From Diadema setosum (Eukaryota > Echinodermata > Echinoidea > Diadematoida > Diadematidae): DNA of 64,000 nt. This document shows positions 1 to 12,403 of the stretch, one piece after another; position 1 is the stretch's first letter; each line of letters opens with the position of its first letter. The DNA is taken from contig NC_092705.1 in the NCBI RefSeq assembly GCF_964275005.1, positions 12,587,912 to 12,651,911 on the forward strand, given 5' to 3'. The notes under the pieces were generated by a model, which saw only the letters and a list, made by a program, of their open reading frames with translations, ran no database searches and was not told the DNA's origin. The translations under genes were made by a program, and so were the position numbers.

Positions 1-342
1 AGTGGAATTTCCCATGAATAAATAATGGGCATTCAAATCTTGGTCATTGTCCAGGACCATTGTCTGGGTGTCAACTACACACTCCCATACACACCAATTG
101 ACTTAGACTGTACAAAGTTAAAGTTTTGTACAGAGGGTTTAAAATAGAGCAAAATGTGAAACCTAACTGAAAAATTAATGTTTAATTTAATAAAACTGAA
201 TTATGCTCTCATTTTGAAATTACCTGTAACAAAATTGTTCACTATTCAGCTCTTGCTCATATCAATGTCGGTGTTATCTCATATATAGTTTTTGAAATAA
301 TATAGTTTTTGGGAAATGTTTTTTGTAACACCTAGTATATAT

Positions 343-345
<3 letters not shown>

Positions 346-417
<72 letters not shown>
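346..417. repeat. (CT)n then (TA)n microsatellite
   Basis: About 40 bp of CT dinucleotides run straight into about 32 bp of TA dinucleotides. The tract directly abuts the hairpin element at 428-504, which is followed by more AT-rich sequence, so the hairpin appears to sit inside a TA tract. Open frames across it are low-complexity artefacts. Confidence 0.97.
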
Positions 418-420
<3 letters not shown>

Positions 421-427
421 ATCTATG

Positions 428-504
428 TGAAGAGCTTGCTTCCAAAAGGCGCTAAATCCACCATTTTTCATTTGATTTAGCGCCTTTTGGAAGCAAGCTC
501 TTCA
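428..504. repeat. Perfect 31-bp hairpin (snap-back repeat)
   Basis: Positions 428-458 and 474-504 are exact reverse complements, separated by a 15-base loop. The arm begins TGAAGAGCTTGCTTCC and ends GGCGCTAAATC. It is GC-richer than its surroundings and is flanked by TA-rich repeats. It codes for no protein. It could be a miniature foldback transposon or a hairpin RNA precursor; the sequence alone does not decide. Confidence 0.9.
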
Positions 505-553
505 TATATACTGTATATGTAATGTATGAATATATAAGTATACATACACATAA

Positions 554-583
554 TTATACCAAGGAGACACCTCCTTGATTATA
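554..583. repeat. Short hairpin with CCAAGGAG core
   Basis: CAAGGAG and CTCCTTG pair around a four-base loop, with imperfect outer pairing of TATACC against ATTATA. It belongs to a set of short hairpins in this window that share a CCANGGAG core (13869, 20780, 28443, 28658, 30490). Confidence 0.7.
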
Positions 584-2009
584 CACACATACATACATTA
601 TACATGTACACAGATACTCGTGATTTGTACCCGAATTACCGGAAATGATTCACAATGGAATCATCGAAACTGAAACATCTTGAATTTCATGAGAATTTGG
701 CATGTAATTAATTTGGTAAATAAACTTACTGCAGGTTTCATATCTGACGTGAGTGAACAATTTCCTCATTCGGCCAAATGATCTAGACATGGTAAAACTC
801 GAAGTTCTTAGCAAACAAAATTCTGATTCAAATCGAGCAGTGTGCAAGGTGGTGTATAGCATGTAATACAATATAGTGCATACTGAATTTTGCATTCTTC
901 ATTAACGCAAATGAAACGATGTTCTTTAAACACTCACCGGTTCGCCATTTTAAGAATATTGAAGAAATTACACAACATACAACATTAGATTCTTTGTATA
1001 CGTGTCCTTGAAGTTGTATAAAGAGTGCCCTATTATTTATTGCATCAAATTTTCAGTAATGACAAGTATTGGACATCTCTCATATAGATAAAATTTGTAA
1101 AATAAATGATTGCAAAAACGAAGTACGATTTTGGCGTGCGATTAATTCAAACTATGGACTTTAAGTGAGCCAATGTATTTAAAATTGACTGTTTATTCCA
1201 AATTTTCCTGAATTCACGTTGTAAAGATAACGACAATGAAGTGTGACGTGAACAGTTTGTAATCATAGGATAAAATCAACCCGCTTTCCCCTATTTGCAT
1301 AGTGTAATTCACGTCAGTCGTAATTGCATTTTCAGGACATTATAATCTACTCGTGCATGATGTTATGAAAGCCTTCGGGAGATTGAGGCTTTGATTGAAC
1401 AGCTATTATTATGTTTGGCCAGTAATCAAACGCCTCAAAGCGACCCTTCTGGGATTGACTCGCTCCTACTTCACACTAAAGGATATGAACCTTTTTTTAA
1501 TTATTATTATTGTTAATCTCCGGTATATACGGGTTGCTCCGGGCATGTTGTTTGTCAGAACCATATAGGCACATGATAGCATCTTATGAATCGGTTTGAT
1601 TTGTCTGTTTGTCTGTCTGTCTGTCTGTCTCATCCTCTCTCTCTCTCTCGTTCTCAATTTCATTCTTTATTGTACTTTCGTTGGAAACCGGAAGCGCTGA
1701 ATCATAACTAGCAGCGCTCAAATTTGAATAAATATTTATTGTATCAATATGGAGAAAGTAGAAAATGATATTGTTATTATGTGTTCAATTCATATTGACC
1801 TTCATCGCGTCATTTTACGTCTGTTGCTTACACCGTATATCACAAGATATTACATATCATATACTTTCTTGCTATACATGAATCAAAATTTAGCCAGCGA
1901 ATACTGTATTAGCGTCCGCTGGTACATGCAATATTATAGTACTTTGGAATATCTCACCTCTCTCTCTCTCTCTCTCTTTCCTTATCTGTCTCAAGATGAT
2001 AATAGTGTA

Positions 2010-2085
<76 letters not shown>

Positions 2086-5000
2086 CACCTGTATATATAT
2101 GTATTTAATTGCGTAATATAATCATACATGTATATGTTTGTGGTTTTATTCTACATAGAATTCCATGAATCCTGCTATCATCTACATCACTGAATTAATT
2201 ATCACGATCATGACTGTGAACTACACTGACTTCTGAATTTGTATTGATTAGTAGTAATGTGCTAACTTTATGCAGGGAATCGTAACTCGGAACCTATCTA
2301 GGCCAGTAAGCGCTTGATCATTGGGAGAACGTACTCCCCTGTGGCTAATTAAGTTTGAGTTTTCAAATCATTAGTAATTCGTTCCTTTCATTCTGTTTGC
2401 TTGTATCAATCAAGGCACGCGATTTCCATGTACCCTCCAACAAAATACAAACAAAAGACTCAAGCCAAAAGTCATACGCATGATTTTATGCAGTAGGGCA
2501 TACAACATTTTAATAAGTTATCGTCATAACGAATTGATATGAATTCTTGGAGAGAATACATTATTTCAATCCCATCATACACACATTAAACGCTGTTAAT
2601 GCAAACATTGATACAAATCGACTGAGATGTCCAATATGAGGTTTTGTGAGATGTGAAGGAGAAAGGCTGGAATTTCGTTTTCGTCGGTGAAATGCAATGA
2701 AAGCGACTCTTATTCAGTCAAAAGCAGATCACTGGCGTATTTAAAACTGACAAAAGAAAAAAAAATCGTTCTCTGTAATGGATGATGAAGGCGAACAGGA
2801 TTTTAGCGTCATATAGGCCTACATATTATGTATTGTCTGCAAAGATATGGACATAGCGCTTTGAAAACAAAACCGTATCAACAAAACATTGTTCCTAAAT
2901 ACACATCGCTGATATTTGATATTCTTCCCTCTTGTTGGGCCACGATTGCAGACGAGGAAGTGCATCAGGGTATACACACAATTAATAGTTATTGCACCTA
3001 ATTATATAAACTTCATGAACTTGCGCAGTGTGTTACAACAGGAAACGTACGTCAACCGGAAGAGTATCGAAATGAATTCAATATGACCAGGCTCATCATC
3101 ATTATTTTTGTCACTTGGAGTGAAGAGGAGAAATTTCTTCGAACCTGAATGAGTCGATTAACTGATCATTTCCACAATACCGTATAATGGGTCTCTACTG
3201 TAGCTCCTGATATTTGGGAGTCTCTGGTATAAGCCAGTATGCATTTAAACTGTACATGCATAATACATTGTACCTGTTTTTTTTTAAAGTGGTTTTATGT
3301 TGTTAAGTTACGACCATGCGGACTTAGAAGTGAACTTGTTCGAGTGTACCTCGAAAAGTCAGTCTCACATATTCTTCCATACACAATGATTCGTACACTT
3401 TGAAGATTGAAACCATACGCATGATACTTGACTGAAGATCTATAAAAAGCACAATACAAACAATACAAACCACTCCAGTTTCTTGTACATTGAGAGTTCA
3501 CAGATACAAGTGTAGTGTTCGTTCGAGTGCGTGATGTCAAGAATTACAGCCACATGATAACGAAAGACACCTGTGAATTCTGAGTACATCAATTAGTAGA
3601 ATCAATCAGAAGACCAGTGCACACAGAAACAAGTTTGATCAGGAAATCTACCTTGTATACTTTTTGAAGATAGGTTGCTCCTAGCAACCGAAAAAGTAAG
3701 CTGAAGTTTGCCAGATACGTTGACAATTAATAAAATGAATGTAGACTTGATCCCAGACATTGCAATACATTTCTTGCGAACAGGTGAATTGAAGAATTCG
3801 ATCATTTCGTCATTACACATTGCAGTACACGTCATAAATCACTACTAAATTTCGATTGAATAATCACTTGTGACTTGATCTGTATGAGGAAAATAATAAT
3901 CAGAGATATGAATACATTAAGCAGTTTTCTGTTCACAGACTAAATCATGATAATCATCACGTAATACCTGTCGCCACTTTTTACAGCACACATCAATAGG
4001 CCCTACATACAACTGTATTACAATTAACATAAATCACCATCTAATTTCAGACGGGAGTGTTTTAAAATTAAATTTTGATTACAAATATGATTTGCTTAAT
4101 TCAGCAAGACTGCCTGCGAGCAAGCAGCCAAGCCACCCTCCGAATCACAAAGCAATTTGCATATACATGTATACATGTAAGGACGCCAATTAGAGAAGGG
4201 ATTTTAATCCGAGGCCTGACGATAAATTTTCGGTCTTATCAACTGAGCACGGCAGTTTTTGTAAGTACAATTACAAGGCATTGCTAGTGAAATTCATACA
4301 AATTTCTGCTCAACGTGCAGCTTGGGTGATTTCCATCGAGGAAAAAACAAACAAACACACACATGAAGCTTACAACACACAAAATGTGACGCATACATAG
4401 ACTACAATGCACTCAACTTTACCTTGAGTGATTACAAAGCTGTGTACCTTAGTGATTTTACACAAACTGACATTCACCGTGATTGTAAATTGAACGTTCA
4501 TATACCCCGTTGTTATTATTCTTCCTCCCAATAACATTAGGATCTTATTCATTTTAGCTAACCGGACACAAGTTCAGACCGGTTCAAACCTCCTGGATTT
4601 TGTTTTTCTTTGAAATGAATGTGATTTTCAGACGTAGTCACGCAGACGTTTCGGAGGAAATAAAACTACCATAATCATATTGAAATGTGAATAGACCACA
4701 TCATCGACAAAATATGCGTGGAATGAGCATTTACTATTCTTGTTAATACCATGTGGCAAGAATCGGCAGAACACAAAGTTCAGAGTCCATTATCATTTAA
4801 TTCGAGTGTCTGTGTTTGTGAGTGCTTTCTGAGAGTCTCATCAGATAAGGTTATCGTATAGAGGTACTGGATTAAATCCTGCCAAGTATAATCAAAGAAG
4901 AGACGCGTTGACCAATTAGAATACCATTGTTTGTAGCATCCTCTGTTATCTGAGCTGAATATACTTAAAAAAAAAAGACAAAGAAAAAAAAAAACAGCAC

Positions 5001-5491
5001 GATAACACGGATGGCGCCTAATCAAGCAGACTTACATGTATCCAAACGTGTTTTGACGCGTGCAATCAAACGGGTGAGGGGATCGAATGAGGAAAAAGCT
5101 GGAATGGTTTGACTTACTTTGTCATGAGTAAACGACTTTTCAGTGTAGTTACACTTACTAAATGTAGAAGACCTACATACTACTGTACCTACTGAGAAAC
5201 GAATACGGTACCTTCGTGGGACTACACGTCATTATGATGAGGTCTACGTTCACACATAATCTCATAATATAACCACATGAGTATCATTCGTATGAATACA
5301 CTGTACTGTACATTCTATATACAAACATTTAAAATAAAATCTTATTATTCATGTCTAATGCGTGGCAAAATTCTCTGCGATTTCGCAAACAGATGGAAAG
5401 ATTATTCCTCACTGCAGTCTGTAGTCTCGCAGTACTTGATCTTGACAAAGTCCTTTAGTAATACAAAACTGTCATTTTCCTTGCCTTGAGT
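584..5491. other. Noncoding stretch, no gene seen
   Basis: AT-rich sequence in which every open frame is short and shows no recognisable domain or splice-linked partner. It holds a CTGT/CT tract near 1608-1652, a CT tract near 1957-1978, the TA tract at 2015-2074 and scattered A/T homopolymers. The part next to 5491 would include the 3' UTR of the minus-strand PID gene, but no clear AATAAA signal was found for it. Confidence 0.7.
2015..2074. repeat. (AT)n microsatellite
   Basis: About 60 bp of pure AT dinucleotides, then TGTATATATATACAC. It follows a short CT tract at 1957-1978, the same CT-then-TA arrangement as at 346-417. Confidence 0.97.
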
Positions 5492-6136
5492 TCAGAGAGG
5501 CACGTGGCTAGGAGGGGAAGGCTTCCTACTCCTCTCCCGGGGATCCTCCCCGTCTGGATGACACCGTTTCCAGTCGGTCCAAGCTGCTTCAAAAGCCCTC
5601 CTGATGTAATTTACAATTTCTGTGGCTTTATCCCTCGTCGCACATTCGAAGACGTGGCAGTGCACCGATTCCCGCGTCTTACACGTCAACGCCACAGCGC
5701 GTGGATGCCGCAGGTCCGTCGCGCAATACGCGATGCAGAACAGCGGTAACGATTCTAGAACGTCGCGCGTAACGTCCTCGAACGTGATGGTACTCTTGTC
5801 GACGCGAAGCGAACATGACGTTTGGATAGGTTGCTGCGGTTGATGGTGGTGTAAGTTTGACAGTGGCGCCACTTTCTCGACGGCTGTTACCGCGTCGCGA
5901 ACACGAAGCGACCGTACAGGTACGCGGCCGCCATACCTCACATGGAAGCACCGTTCTTTCGTTGCCGACGCTTCGCCGCACAAATCGCTGTCCGAGTTCA
6001 TAAACTTCTTTCGCAGCAACGACGGCGAGTTTTTGAGGGTTTGCAGGAACTTGTTCTGCTGCTTCGGGCTTGTTGGGCTCTGTGGTGATCCCATCGTTTT
6101 GACGCGTTTAATCACACCTGTCCAGTGTCTTCCCAT
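5492..6136 (-). CDS. PTB/PID-domain adaptor protein (PID1/FAM43-like)
   Basis: A 214-residue protein in one coding exon. Residues about 62-190 resemble a phosphotyrosine-binding (PID) fold. The best-preserved part is the C-terminal half: residues 133-151 with FCIAYCATD, then CHVFEC at 160-165, then a helix at 168-190 containing AFEAAW. In family members such as PID1 and FAM43 the matching segment reads IAYC.AD, then CHAVEC, then an amphipathic helix. PTB proteins of this group are cytoplasmic adaptors that bind NPxY-type tails; no catalytic residues are expected. The first 60 residues are basic and Ser/Pro-rich, and a His/Gln stretch at 96-103 interrupts the domain, probably as a loop. An in-frame stop at 6217 lies upstream, so translation starts in this exon. 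The ATG at 6136 is the first; the ATG at residue 15 has a better context (A at -3, G at +4) and may be the true start. GC content is clearly above the flanks. The exact subfamily is uncertain. Confidence 0.72.
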   Translation of the reverse strand: MGRHWTGVIKRVKTMGSPQSPTSPKQQNKFLQTLKNSPSLLRKKFMNSDSDLCGEASATKERCFHVRYGGRVPVRSLRVRDAVTAVEKVAPLSNLHHHQPQQPIQTSCSLRVDKSTITFEDVTRDVLESLPLFCIAYCATDLRHPRAVALTCKTRESVHCHVFECATRDKATEIVNYIRRAFEAAWTDWKRCHPDGEDPRERSRKPSPPSHVPL

Positions 6137-6255
6137 GCAGGCGAAGTCGGGTAAGCAGACGGCTAGAAGTCTCTTGTGAGATTGGTCCCTTCTCACGAAA
6201 TGGCCTTCTTCTCGCTACAGAGGCTGTCCGTGGACTGTCGTCTGACGGATAATCT
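6137..6255 (-). other. 5' UTR of PID gene with splice acceptor
   Basis: On the minus strand a pyrimidine-rich run ending in TATCTTTCAG places an acceptor AG at 6255-6254, so the coding exon probably begins at 6253. The reading frame is closed by a TAG at 6215-6217, making this stretch untranslated. The intron and first exon would lie between here and the promoter near 6834; I could not fix the donor. Confidence 0.55.
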
Positions 6256-6833
6256 GAAAGATACACAAGAGGGAGACGATACCGAAGACAATCAGTATTC
6301 AGGCCTTTTTTTTTAGATATGGGACTACAAGGGTTGCAGAGCGTTAAAAGCATTAATAATGGTTCGAAGTCTTTGAACACAATGATATGATCGTTCATGC
6401 GATAAGTTTTCTTTTACTCGACACAATACACGAGACAACGAGAGCGGTGAAAGAAAAACGTTATACAATACGTTCATACTACAGTGTACTACGGGCAGTG
6501 AGTGCTCTTTCAGGGCACAAAAAACACCCACAAGTTATACCAACCTGTGCTATATACAGTGCTATATATGTCGCTGCAACTGGAAATGTGCCACTCGCTG
6601 AAATAAAATGTCAGTAAATCACACGAAGGAGCAAAAATGACATTGTTCCAAGAAGAAAGATCCGCATTCTAATACTTCTATGCGATATGTAAACAAGAAT
6701 GATTGACCATGAAGAAATAGATCTATTGTGAAGTGGGAGCTCTACCAGTAAACAAATACGAGAGATCGAAGAGGATCCGTCGAGCGTTGTGGTCCTGAGC
6801 ACATGTGCTGTAAATTGGATTCGATCGCGGGGA

Positions 6834-6889
6834 CTTTATAACCAAGACAACAAACGGACGTAATCGCTAACGCAGCGAGCCCTGATTGG
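6834..6889 (-). promoter_or_regulatory. TATA box and CCAAT box for the PID gene
   Basis: Reading leftward, CCAAT lies at 6889-6885 and TATAAAG at 6840-6834, about 45 bp apart. That is normal spacing for an animal core promoter aimed at the PID gene, and would put the start of transcription near 6805. An E-box palindrome CACATGTG lies just downstream (about 6801-6808). No other gene to the left could use it. Confidence 0.5.
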
Positions 6890-8575
6890 CAGACTATGTC
6901 ATACTGTAGACACGCCTCCCAAATGAATACCGTTCAGTTGGTTAGGAAATAATTCAGACACGATTATCTTAGAATCACCTGCACATCCCGCTCAGAATGT
7001 ATGAACGTATGACACCACGACACATACTAAATATCAGTTTTGTTTGATTAAATCTTCATCTTACAAAGACTTCGAGTTTCACAATAAAGCCAAAGGCACT
7101 GCTGTTGCAAAAACAAAGCTCTTATTTCTATCCCGGTATTAAATTCCTGCATCGGTAAACATGTCTGCGCATAGAAGGCTACCAAACATCAATGTGTTGG
7201 CCTTATAAATGCAGGACCATACGAGGCAGGCACAGATCGATGTCGTATACCAATTGTGACGTCATCGCTCAGGATGGTATTCCTTGGCCAACTGCTGTAC
7301 ATAACTCTCGTAGCAGGTCTGGCAGCCTGTTTGGGTCTGGTTAAAGGAGGAATGGGGGGGGGGTGGTTTAGACGGCAGGACAGAATTGAGGTCAAGGATC
7401 TGATGGAACATTCCTGGGGACCACATTGCAATGGGGGCTTGATGAACGCATAACATGCATAATATCGAGTTAAGTGGTGATATGAGCTTAACAACACTCC
7501 CATTCGTGTACCCATAATGATAGCTCATGTTTTGGGTCCATCTAACTCGTCCTTATCCCCCTCTCGAAGGGGAAAGGGGTAGAGAAAGAACGGTTTGGGA
7601 GGAGAAGTGAATGTGAAGTAATATAATGATAATGATAATAATGATGATAATATTGATAATAATAATGATAATTAGAAGTAGTAGTATTAGTATTATACGT
7701 AGAAGTATCATTATCATTGTTGTTGCTGTTGTTGTTATCATCATTTTATCTATTGAGTTCAATAGCCATGGAATTTGAGGGCAGTGGTTTTGTTAGGGTT
7801 AATGGCGTTATGAGATACATTCAATCAACACCAGGCAGCTTGCCCCGTTCAGGGCGTAATAACACGTCGCAGACGGTCCACAGACCGTGGCGTAATGAGG
7901 CGCGCCCGTTTGACACGACATAAAATTATGACGTCATTGTGTTATGTGCATTTGGTTATGTGTACTATACATTGATGAGCACGCAGCAGCACCGATCGAG
8001 GCCTTGGTGAAATCCTTTCCACGTCTTTTCCATTTACTGCATATTACTAGTAATCCATTTTGGGTTTCCTATCTCTTCTGGGGAGTCTTTTTTTTTTTTT
8101 TCCACATACATTCCCACTTACGCGGCTCATGCACTAATACTGTCTTTCGAGAGTGAGATCTTATCAGCGCATGACATATTGGTCCACGTCTTTTGGTACA
8201 ATAGCAGTGACACATTGAGACGGTATACGTTGAACTTCGAAAGGTTCAAGTTCAATCATCTCCCAGGCACATTTCCAAAGCGCACTACAGAGATACCAGT
8301 ACATGTATCTATATGAATCAACCTGCCGTATGTTCAGGCATTCGGCATGGTTTGGCCTTCTCCCTGGTATAGGTATATGTTCACCCCGGTAGGCAGTATA
8401 GTCATATTATGTACGGTATTTAAAAAAACACAAAAGGGGGTGTGACTGCCTCTGGAAGATGGTATACGATGGTGATGATATGACAAATCACGATGATACT
8501 GGTGAATTAACATGTAAATAAAAAGTTGTGATGAGCTTCACATCAGCTACGACCAGATGACTTTGACTAGGCCCT
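6890..8575. other. Noncoding stretch, no gene seen
   Basis: Short open frames only. It contains a degenerate GAT/AAT tract near 7621-7700 and short G and T homopolymers (about 7355-7365 and 8090-8100). Confidence 0.6.
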
Positions 8576-8740
8576 TTAAAGGGATGGTGTAGTTTTTAGG
8601 TACCCGACTTATTTTGTGAGATAATGAGAAACCTCTCTCATGAAACATGAAAAGGCATACAATATCTAAGAGGAATTCAAAGTTTATTTGATGAAAATTG
8701 GTTTTGAAATTACTGAGAGATTCAAAAAACAAAGAGATTC
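8576..8740. mobile_element. Truncated copy of TTAA foldback MITE, family 1
   Basis: Begins TTAAAGGGATGGTGTAGTTT, almost the same as the start of the copy at 17950. It continues through GAGATAATGAGAAACCTCT and GAGGAATTCAAAGTTTATTTGATGAAAATTGG-type sequence, then stops before the central palindrome. Only the left half remains. Target-type TTAA is at 8576-8579. Confidence 0.75.
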
Positions 8741-9342
8741 AGCAAAAAAAAAACTTAAATGACGAACATTTTTTAAATAAAAAGTAGAAAATAAATACCA
8801 TCATTACCTAAAATGGAAGCCGAGGTGTGTCACTTCACTTCAAGGTAATCGCTCTGATAAGAGCATCCAAAACGGACCTGTGTATTTCCTTTTAGCAGGC
8901 TAGGGAAGTACGTGTACGGATGATTTTCTGGGGTATAGACGTAGGTTAACTGTTATTTTATTGTTGTTACAGACATTCGGCTACTCTAGCTTGTCGGAAA
9001 TGACTGAACGTGTAGCTACCTGTCCTCTGCTAGCGGTGAGGTGGGAATGGTGGACGAAACTTTTGCCATGCATTTCAGCACTGACAACGATTTGCTACAA
9101 AGGTCTCTATTACCAGTTTACACAATCGTCATTTTAGACTTTTTCAAATAAAGAAAGAATTATTTGAAACAAGAAATCACAAGATAACATATAGTCCCAC
9201 CTCAACCAACTTTTTTTTTTTCTACAAAATGGACGATTAAGGTAAATTTGCATCAACCAATACATTGTATCTATTAGCAGAAAAATTGCTTTTGCACTTC
9301 GCCCAAAAGGGTTTCAGGGTCCATTTTGATGCGGTACTTACA

Positions 9343-9739
9343 TTAAACGGATGGTACAGTATTGGTGGAGATGAGAATTTGGCTTTTAACTTTTTGCGAG
9401 ATACCAAGAAAACACTTATGATATAGTACAGAGCATACCATTTCACGAGGAATTCAAAGTTTGTTTGATGAAAATCGGGTTTGGAATGACTGAAACATCA
9501 AAAAACAAAGTAAAACAAAGCGATCATAATAAAGTGTGAGTCCCACACTTTATTAGAATCGCTCTATTTTGGATATCTCGGTCATTTCAAAACCAATTTT
9601 GATCAAATAAACGTTGAATTCCTCATAGAATTACATGCTCTTTCATATTTCATAAGAGGTTTCTCATTATCTCGCAAAAAAAAAAAAAATGTTAGAAACC
9701 TGAAATTAGGTCTCAACCAAAACTGTACGATCCCTTTAG
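9343..9739. mobile_element. TTAA foldback MITE, family 1, near-complete
   Basis: Left end TTAAACGGATGGTACAGT; right end GTACGATCCCTTTAGG, its imperfect reverse complement. The two halves fold back on each other. Shared internal blocks are GAGGAATTCAAAGTTTGTTTG (left arm) and the complement near 9605-9630. At the centre (about 9515-9565) is a palindrome around GTGTGAGTCCCACAC. No open frame of note, so it is non-autonomous. Confidence 0.82.
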
Positions 9740-10727
9740 GCCCATGCATTTTAGATGAATATATAGATCGAGGACACATGTTTACGCGAATGCTTTACCT
9801 AAAACTCAATAAAAGAGTTCTTAGGCAGTTGATGACTGCATCACCAAATGTTATTCACATTTTTTTTTTAAATCAAAACAGGCAAGTGCTACACACGAAA
9901 TTGATATTTTTCGTGTTCTACGTGTTGACTCCATGAAAACTTTAACCGTTCTGTTTTGTAATGAGTTTGCGCTAGTGATTAAACTTGCCCTGAATCTGTA
10001 CGGGGAGGACGAAACCTGCTTTCTATCGTACAGCGCCCCAAGCCCCGCCCCACCAGCATCCCGACCTCTGAGAATGTGCAGCATTACTTCCATTTCCCTT
10101 ATTCTTCAACGAACGGTCACGTTCCCTGCGCCATATATAGTTGACGGAAATACCGGGAAATTCACCGAGATGACAGGAAATATTGTGTATCGTTATGATA
10201 TACCAGTATGTGTTTAAGAGCACAGTTTCACTTCCGGTTTCAAAAATAGCGTATAAAACATCACGTCACGACAGGTTAGACATGACTCCTCGTTTCAGCA
10301 CTTCTAATGTTTCTTATGCGGATGCGAATCCATGACTTCAGGCGTATCATTAACGTGTAGCGCATAAATCATGATTGTCATTTTGGTCAATCCATCATAA
10401 GACTATTAATAGATCGCCATGGAAGGACTTGAACACCTCCCCCCCCCCCCACCCCCGAGCTACAACAGCCCCATGTTGTAGCCAGTGCTTGATGATGAAA
10501 AGATCATCTCAAAATCTTCGTTTTACGAGTAAACTTAAGACAACACTCTTGCGTTCACATCGGTAAATATCTAAGGCCAATAAGATGAGGATTTTCAATG
10601 CATTGGGACATCCATATACTTTCAATATTCTTCAAAATTATCAATTTTTTATTATACAATTTGATGTAAGTTATGCATTCCAATTTTGTAAAATGTTCAT
10701 GTGTCTCTGCCTGAAATGGAAATACTT

Positions 10728-10814
10728 AATGAATGAATGAATGAATAAATGAGTGAATGAATGAATGAATGTATGAATGAATGAATGAATGAATGAATGA
10801 ATGAATGAATGAAT
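10728..10814. repeat. (ATGA)n tetranucleotide microsatellite
   Basis: About 87 bp of ATGA units with a few interruptions near 10745-10755 and 10770. Confidence 0.96.
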
Positions 10815-11450
10815 TCGTTAATTTCAATATACCATCATTGTGAAACTTGAGGACACGTGATGTTTCATAGACCGCACACGGTGGAGGGGGGGGGGGGGGG
10901 AGCATAGACAAGCAGCAAAGCGGACGTTCTGGTCATTCTACGCCTGCACATAGCTCCATCCACCACAAGAAGAATGAACAATGTTAGATGAATAAACTAA
11001 TGTTATTACTCAAGGTGCAGTATACATTTCCACCGGAGTAGACTTTGTCTTGGACTGAATCCCGGACTGAATCGAATAACAACTGTCTATATAATATGAA
11101 TGACAAACTATGCAGGCAATAAGAATTTCCTAGTGGCGTACTGGAACACCTGTCAAAACATAAATACAACATTATTACAATGAGTATTCTGAAGAATATA
11201 ACTTTCAGCGGTCATATTGACACGGATGTATTTGTTCTCAAGTGTCGCGTGAAAGAAACAGCTTTTTGTTCAACTGTCATAATTTGTCTTCCCGCACAGC
11301 GATTTTTGTCGAAAGATATCTTCACGGTAAAGGTATATATACAGACAATGCCACTGAAGCGATTTTTACCATAATAAACCCCGATTGCTGCTGGAGAATA
11401 TAAGTGTTCTATTCCCGCTCCATTTAAGTTTCTGATTGAATCTGAGCATG

Positions 11451-11471
11451 TTACTATTATTATCATTATTA

Positions 11472-11503
<32 letters not shown>

Positions 11504-11538
11504 TTTATTATCATTATCATTATTATTATTGTTATCAT
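11451..11538. repeat. (TTA)n microsatellite
   Basis: About 88 bp of TTA/TCA trinucleotides with a pure TTA core. It reads as poly-Ile or poly-Asn in open frames, which are artefacts. Confidence 0.95.
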
Positions 11539-12311
11539 TTTTTAGTATCATAAACACAATTTCATGGGTGGTTACATGTATGCGATTGAAATAATCAATC
11601 TTTTTTGATTTAATGATAAGACAGGTTTTCTTTCCAACTCATTGCCATGTTGTGTCGTGAAGTTTAGTATCTAGGTTTATGGACTCTTGAAATACTTCCG
11701 CTTGGTTTAATACTTTAATTATTTTGGTTTTGTTTATCTCACCCCCCCCCCCCCATACTAGAAGGAAAGTTACACTGCTCATCAGTTCAGCATTGCTTGC
11801 TACCCCAGAACTTCACATCGTGTTGTTTTCATAAACAAAACAAGCAAAAAAAAAAAAAAAAGAAAAAAAAAAGCTTTTTAAAGGACTGCGTATGTTCTGT
11901 TTCGCAGTGGGGGATCTGTTTTCTTCGTTAGAAAAATAGTATGATTCCGGACATGCCCTTATCTTGTCGCATTCCACCCGAATTGTATTTTCAGTGTTAT
12001 AATAATCTTAATAACAATTATCATAAATAATCATTGTCAATAATCAATTATTCACAGGTGTGTTTCAACGAATGATTTGTTAAAATATTTACACGTGAGA
12101 GGTTGGCTTCCTATCATACGCCCATTGGTAAAATTTCACTATTTGTAAGTACATTATGAACACATTTTATGAAAATGGAAATCCGAGAAGATTTTCCTCG
12201 TAATCTGATGCGACGCTCGGGTGTGATTAAAAATCAGGTGCGATATTCACAACATGGAGGTTTAATGACGATGTGACTACATCCCATGCAAACACACATC
12301 AAAGGAGATGT

Positions 12312-12403
12312 CTGTGTGGGTGTGTGCGTGTGTGTGTGTGTGCATATGTGTGTGTGTGTATGTATGTGTGTGTGTGTATGTGTGTGTGTGTGCGCACGCG
12401 CGC
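12312..12403. repeat. (GT)n microsatellite
   Basis: Interrupted GT dinucleotides ending in alternating GC (CGCACGCGCGCG), a potential Z-DNA former. Confidence 0.95.

Noticed and set aside
7274..7453. 59-residue frame with a hydrophobic, signal-peptide-like start (plus strand)
   Set aside because: A single short frame crossing a G homopolymer, with no known family and no splice or promoter support.
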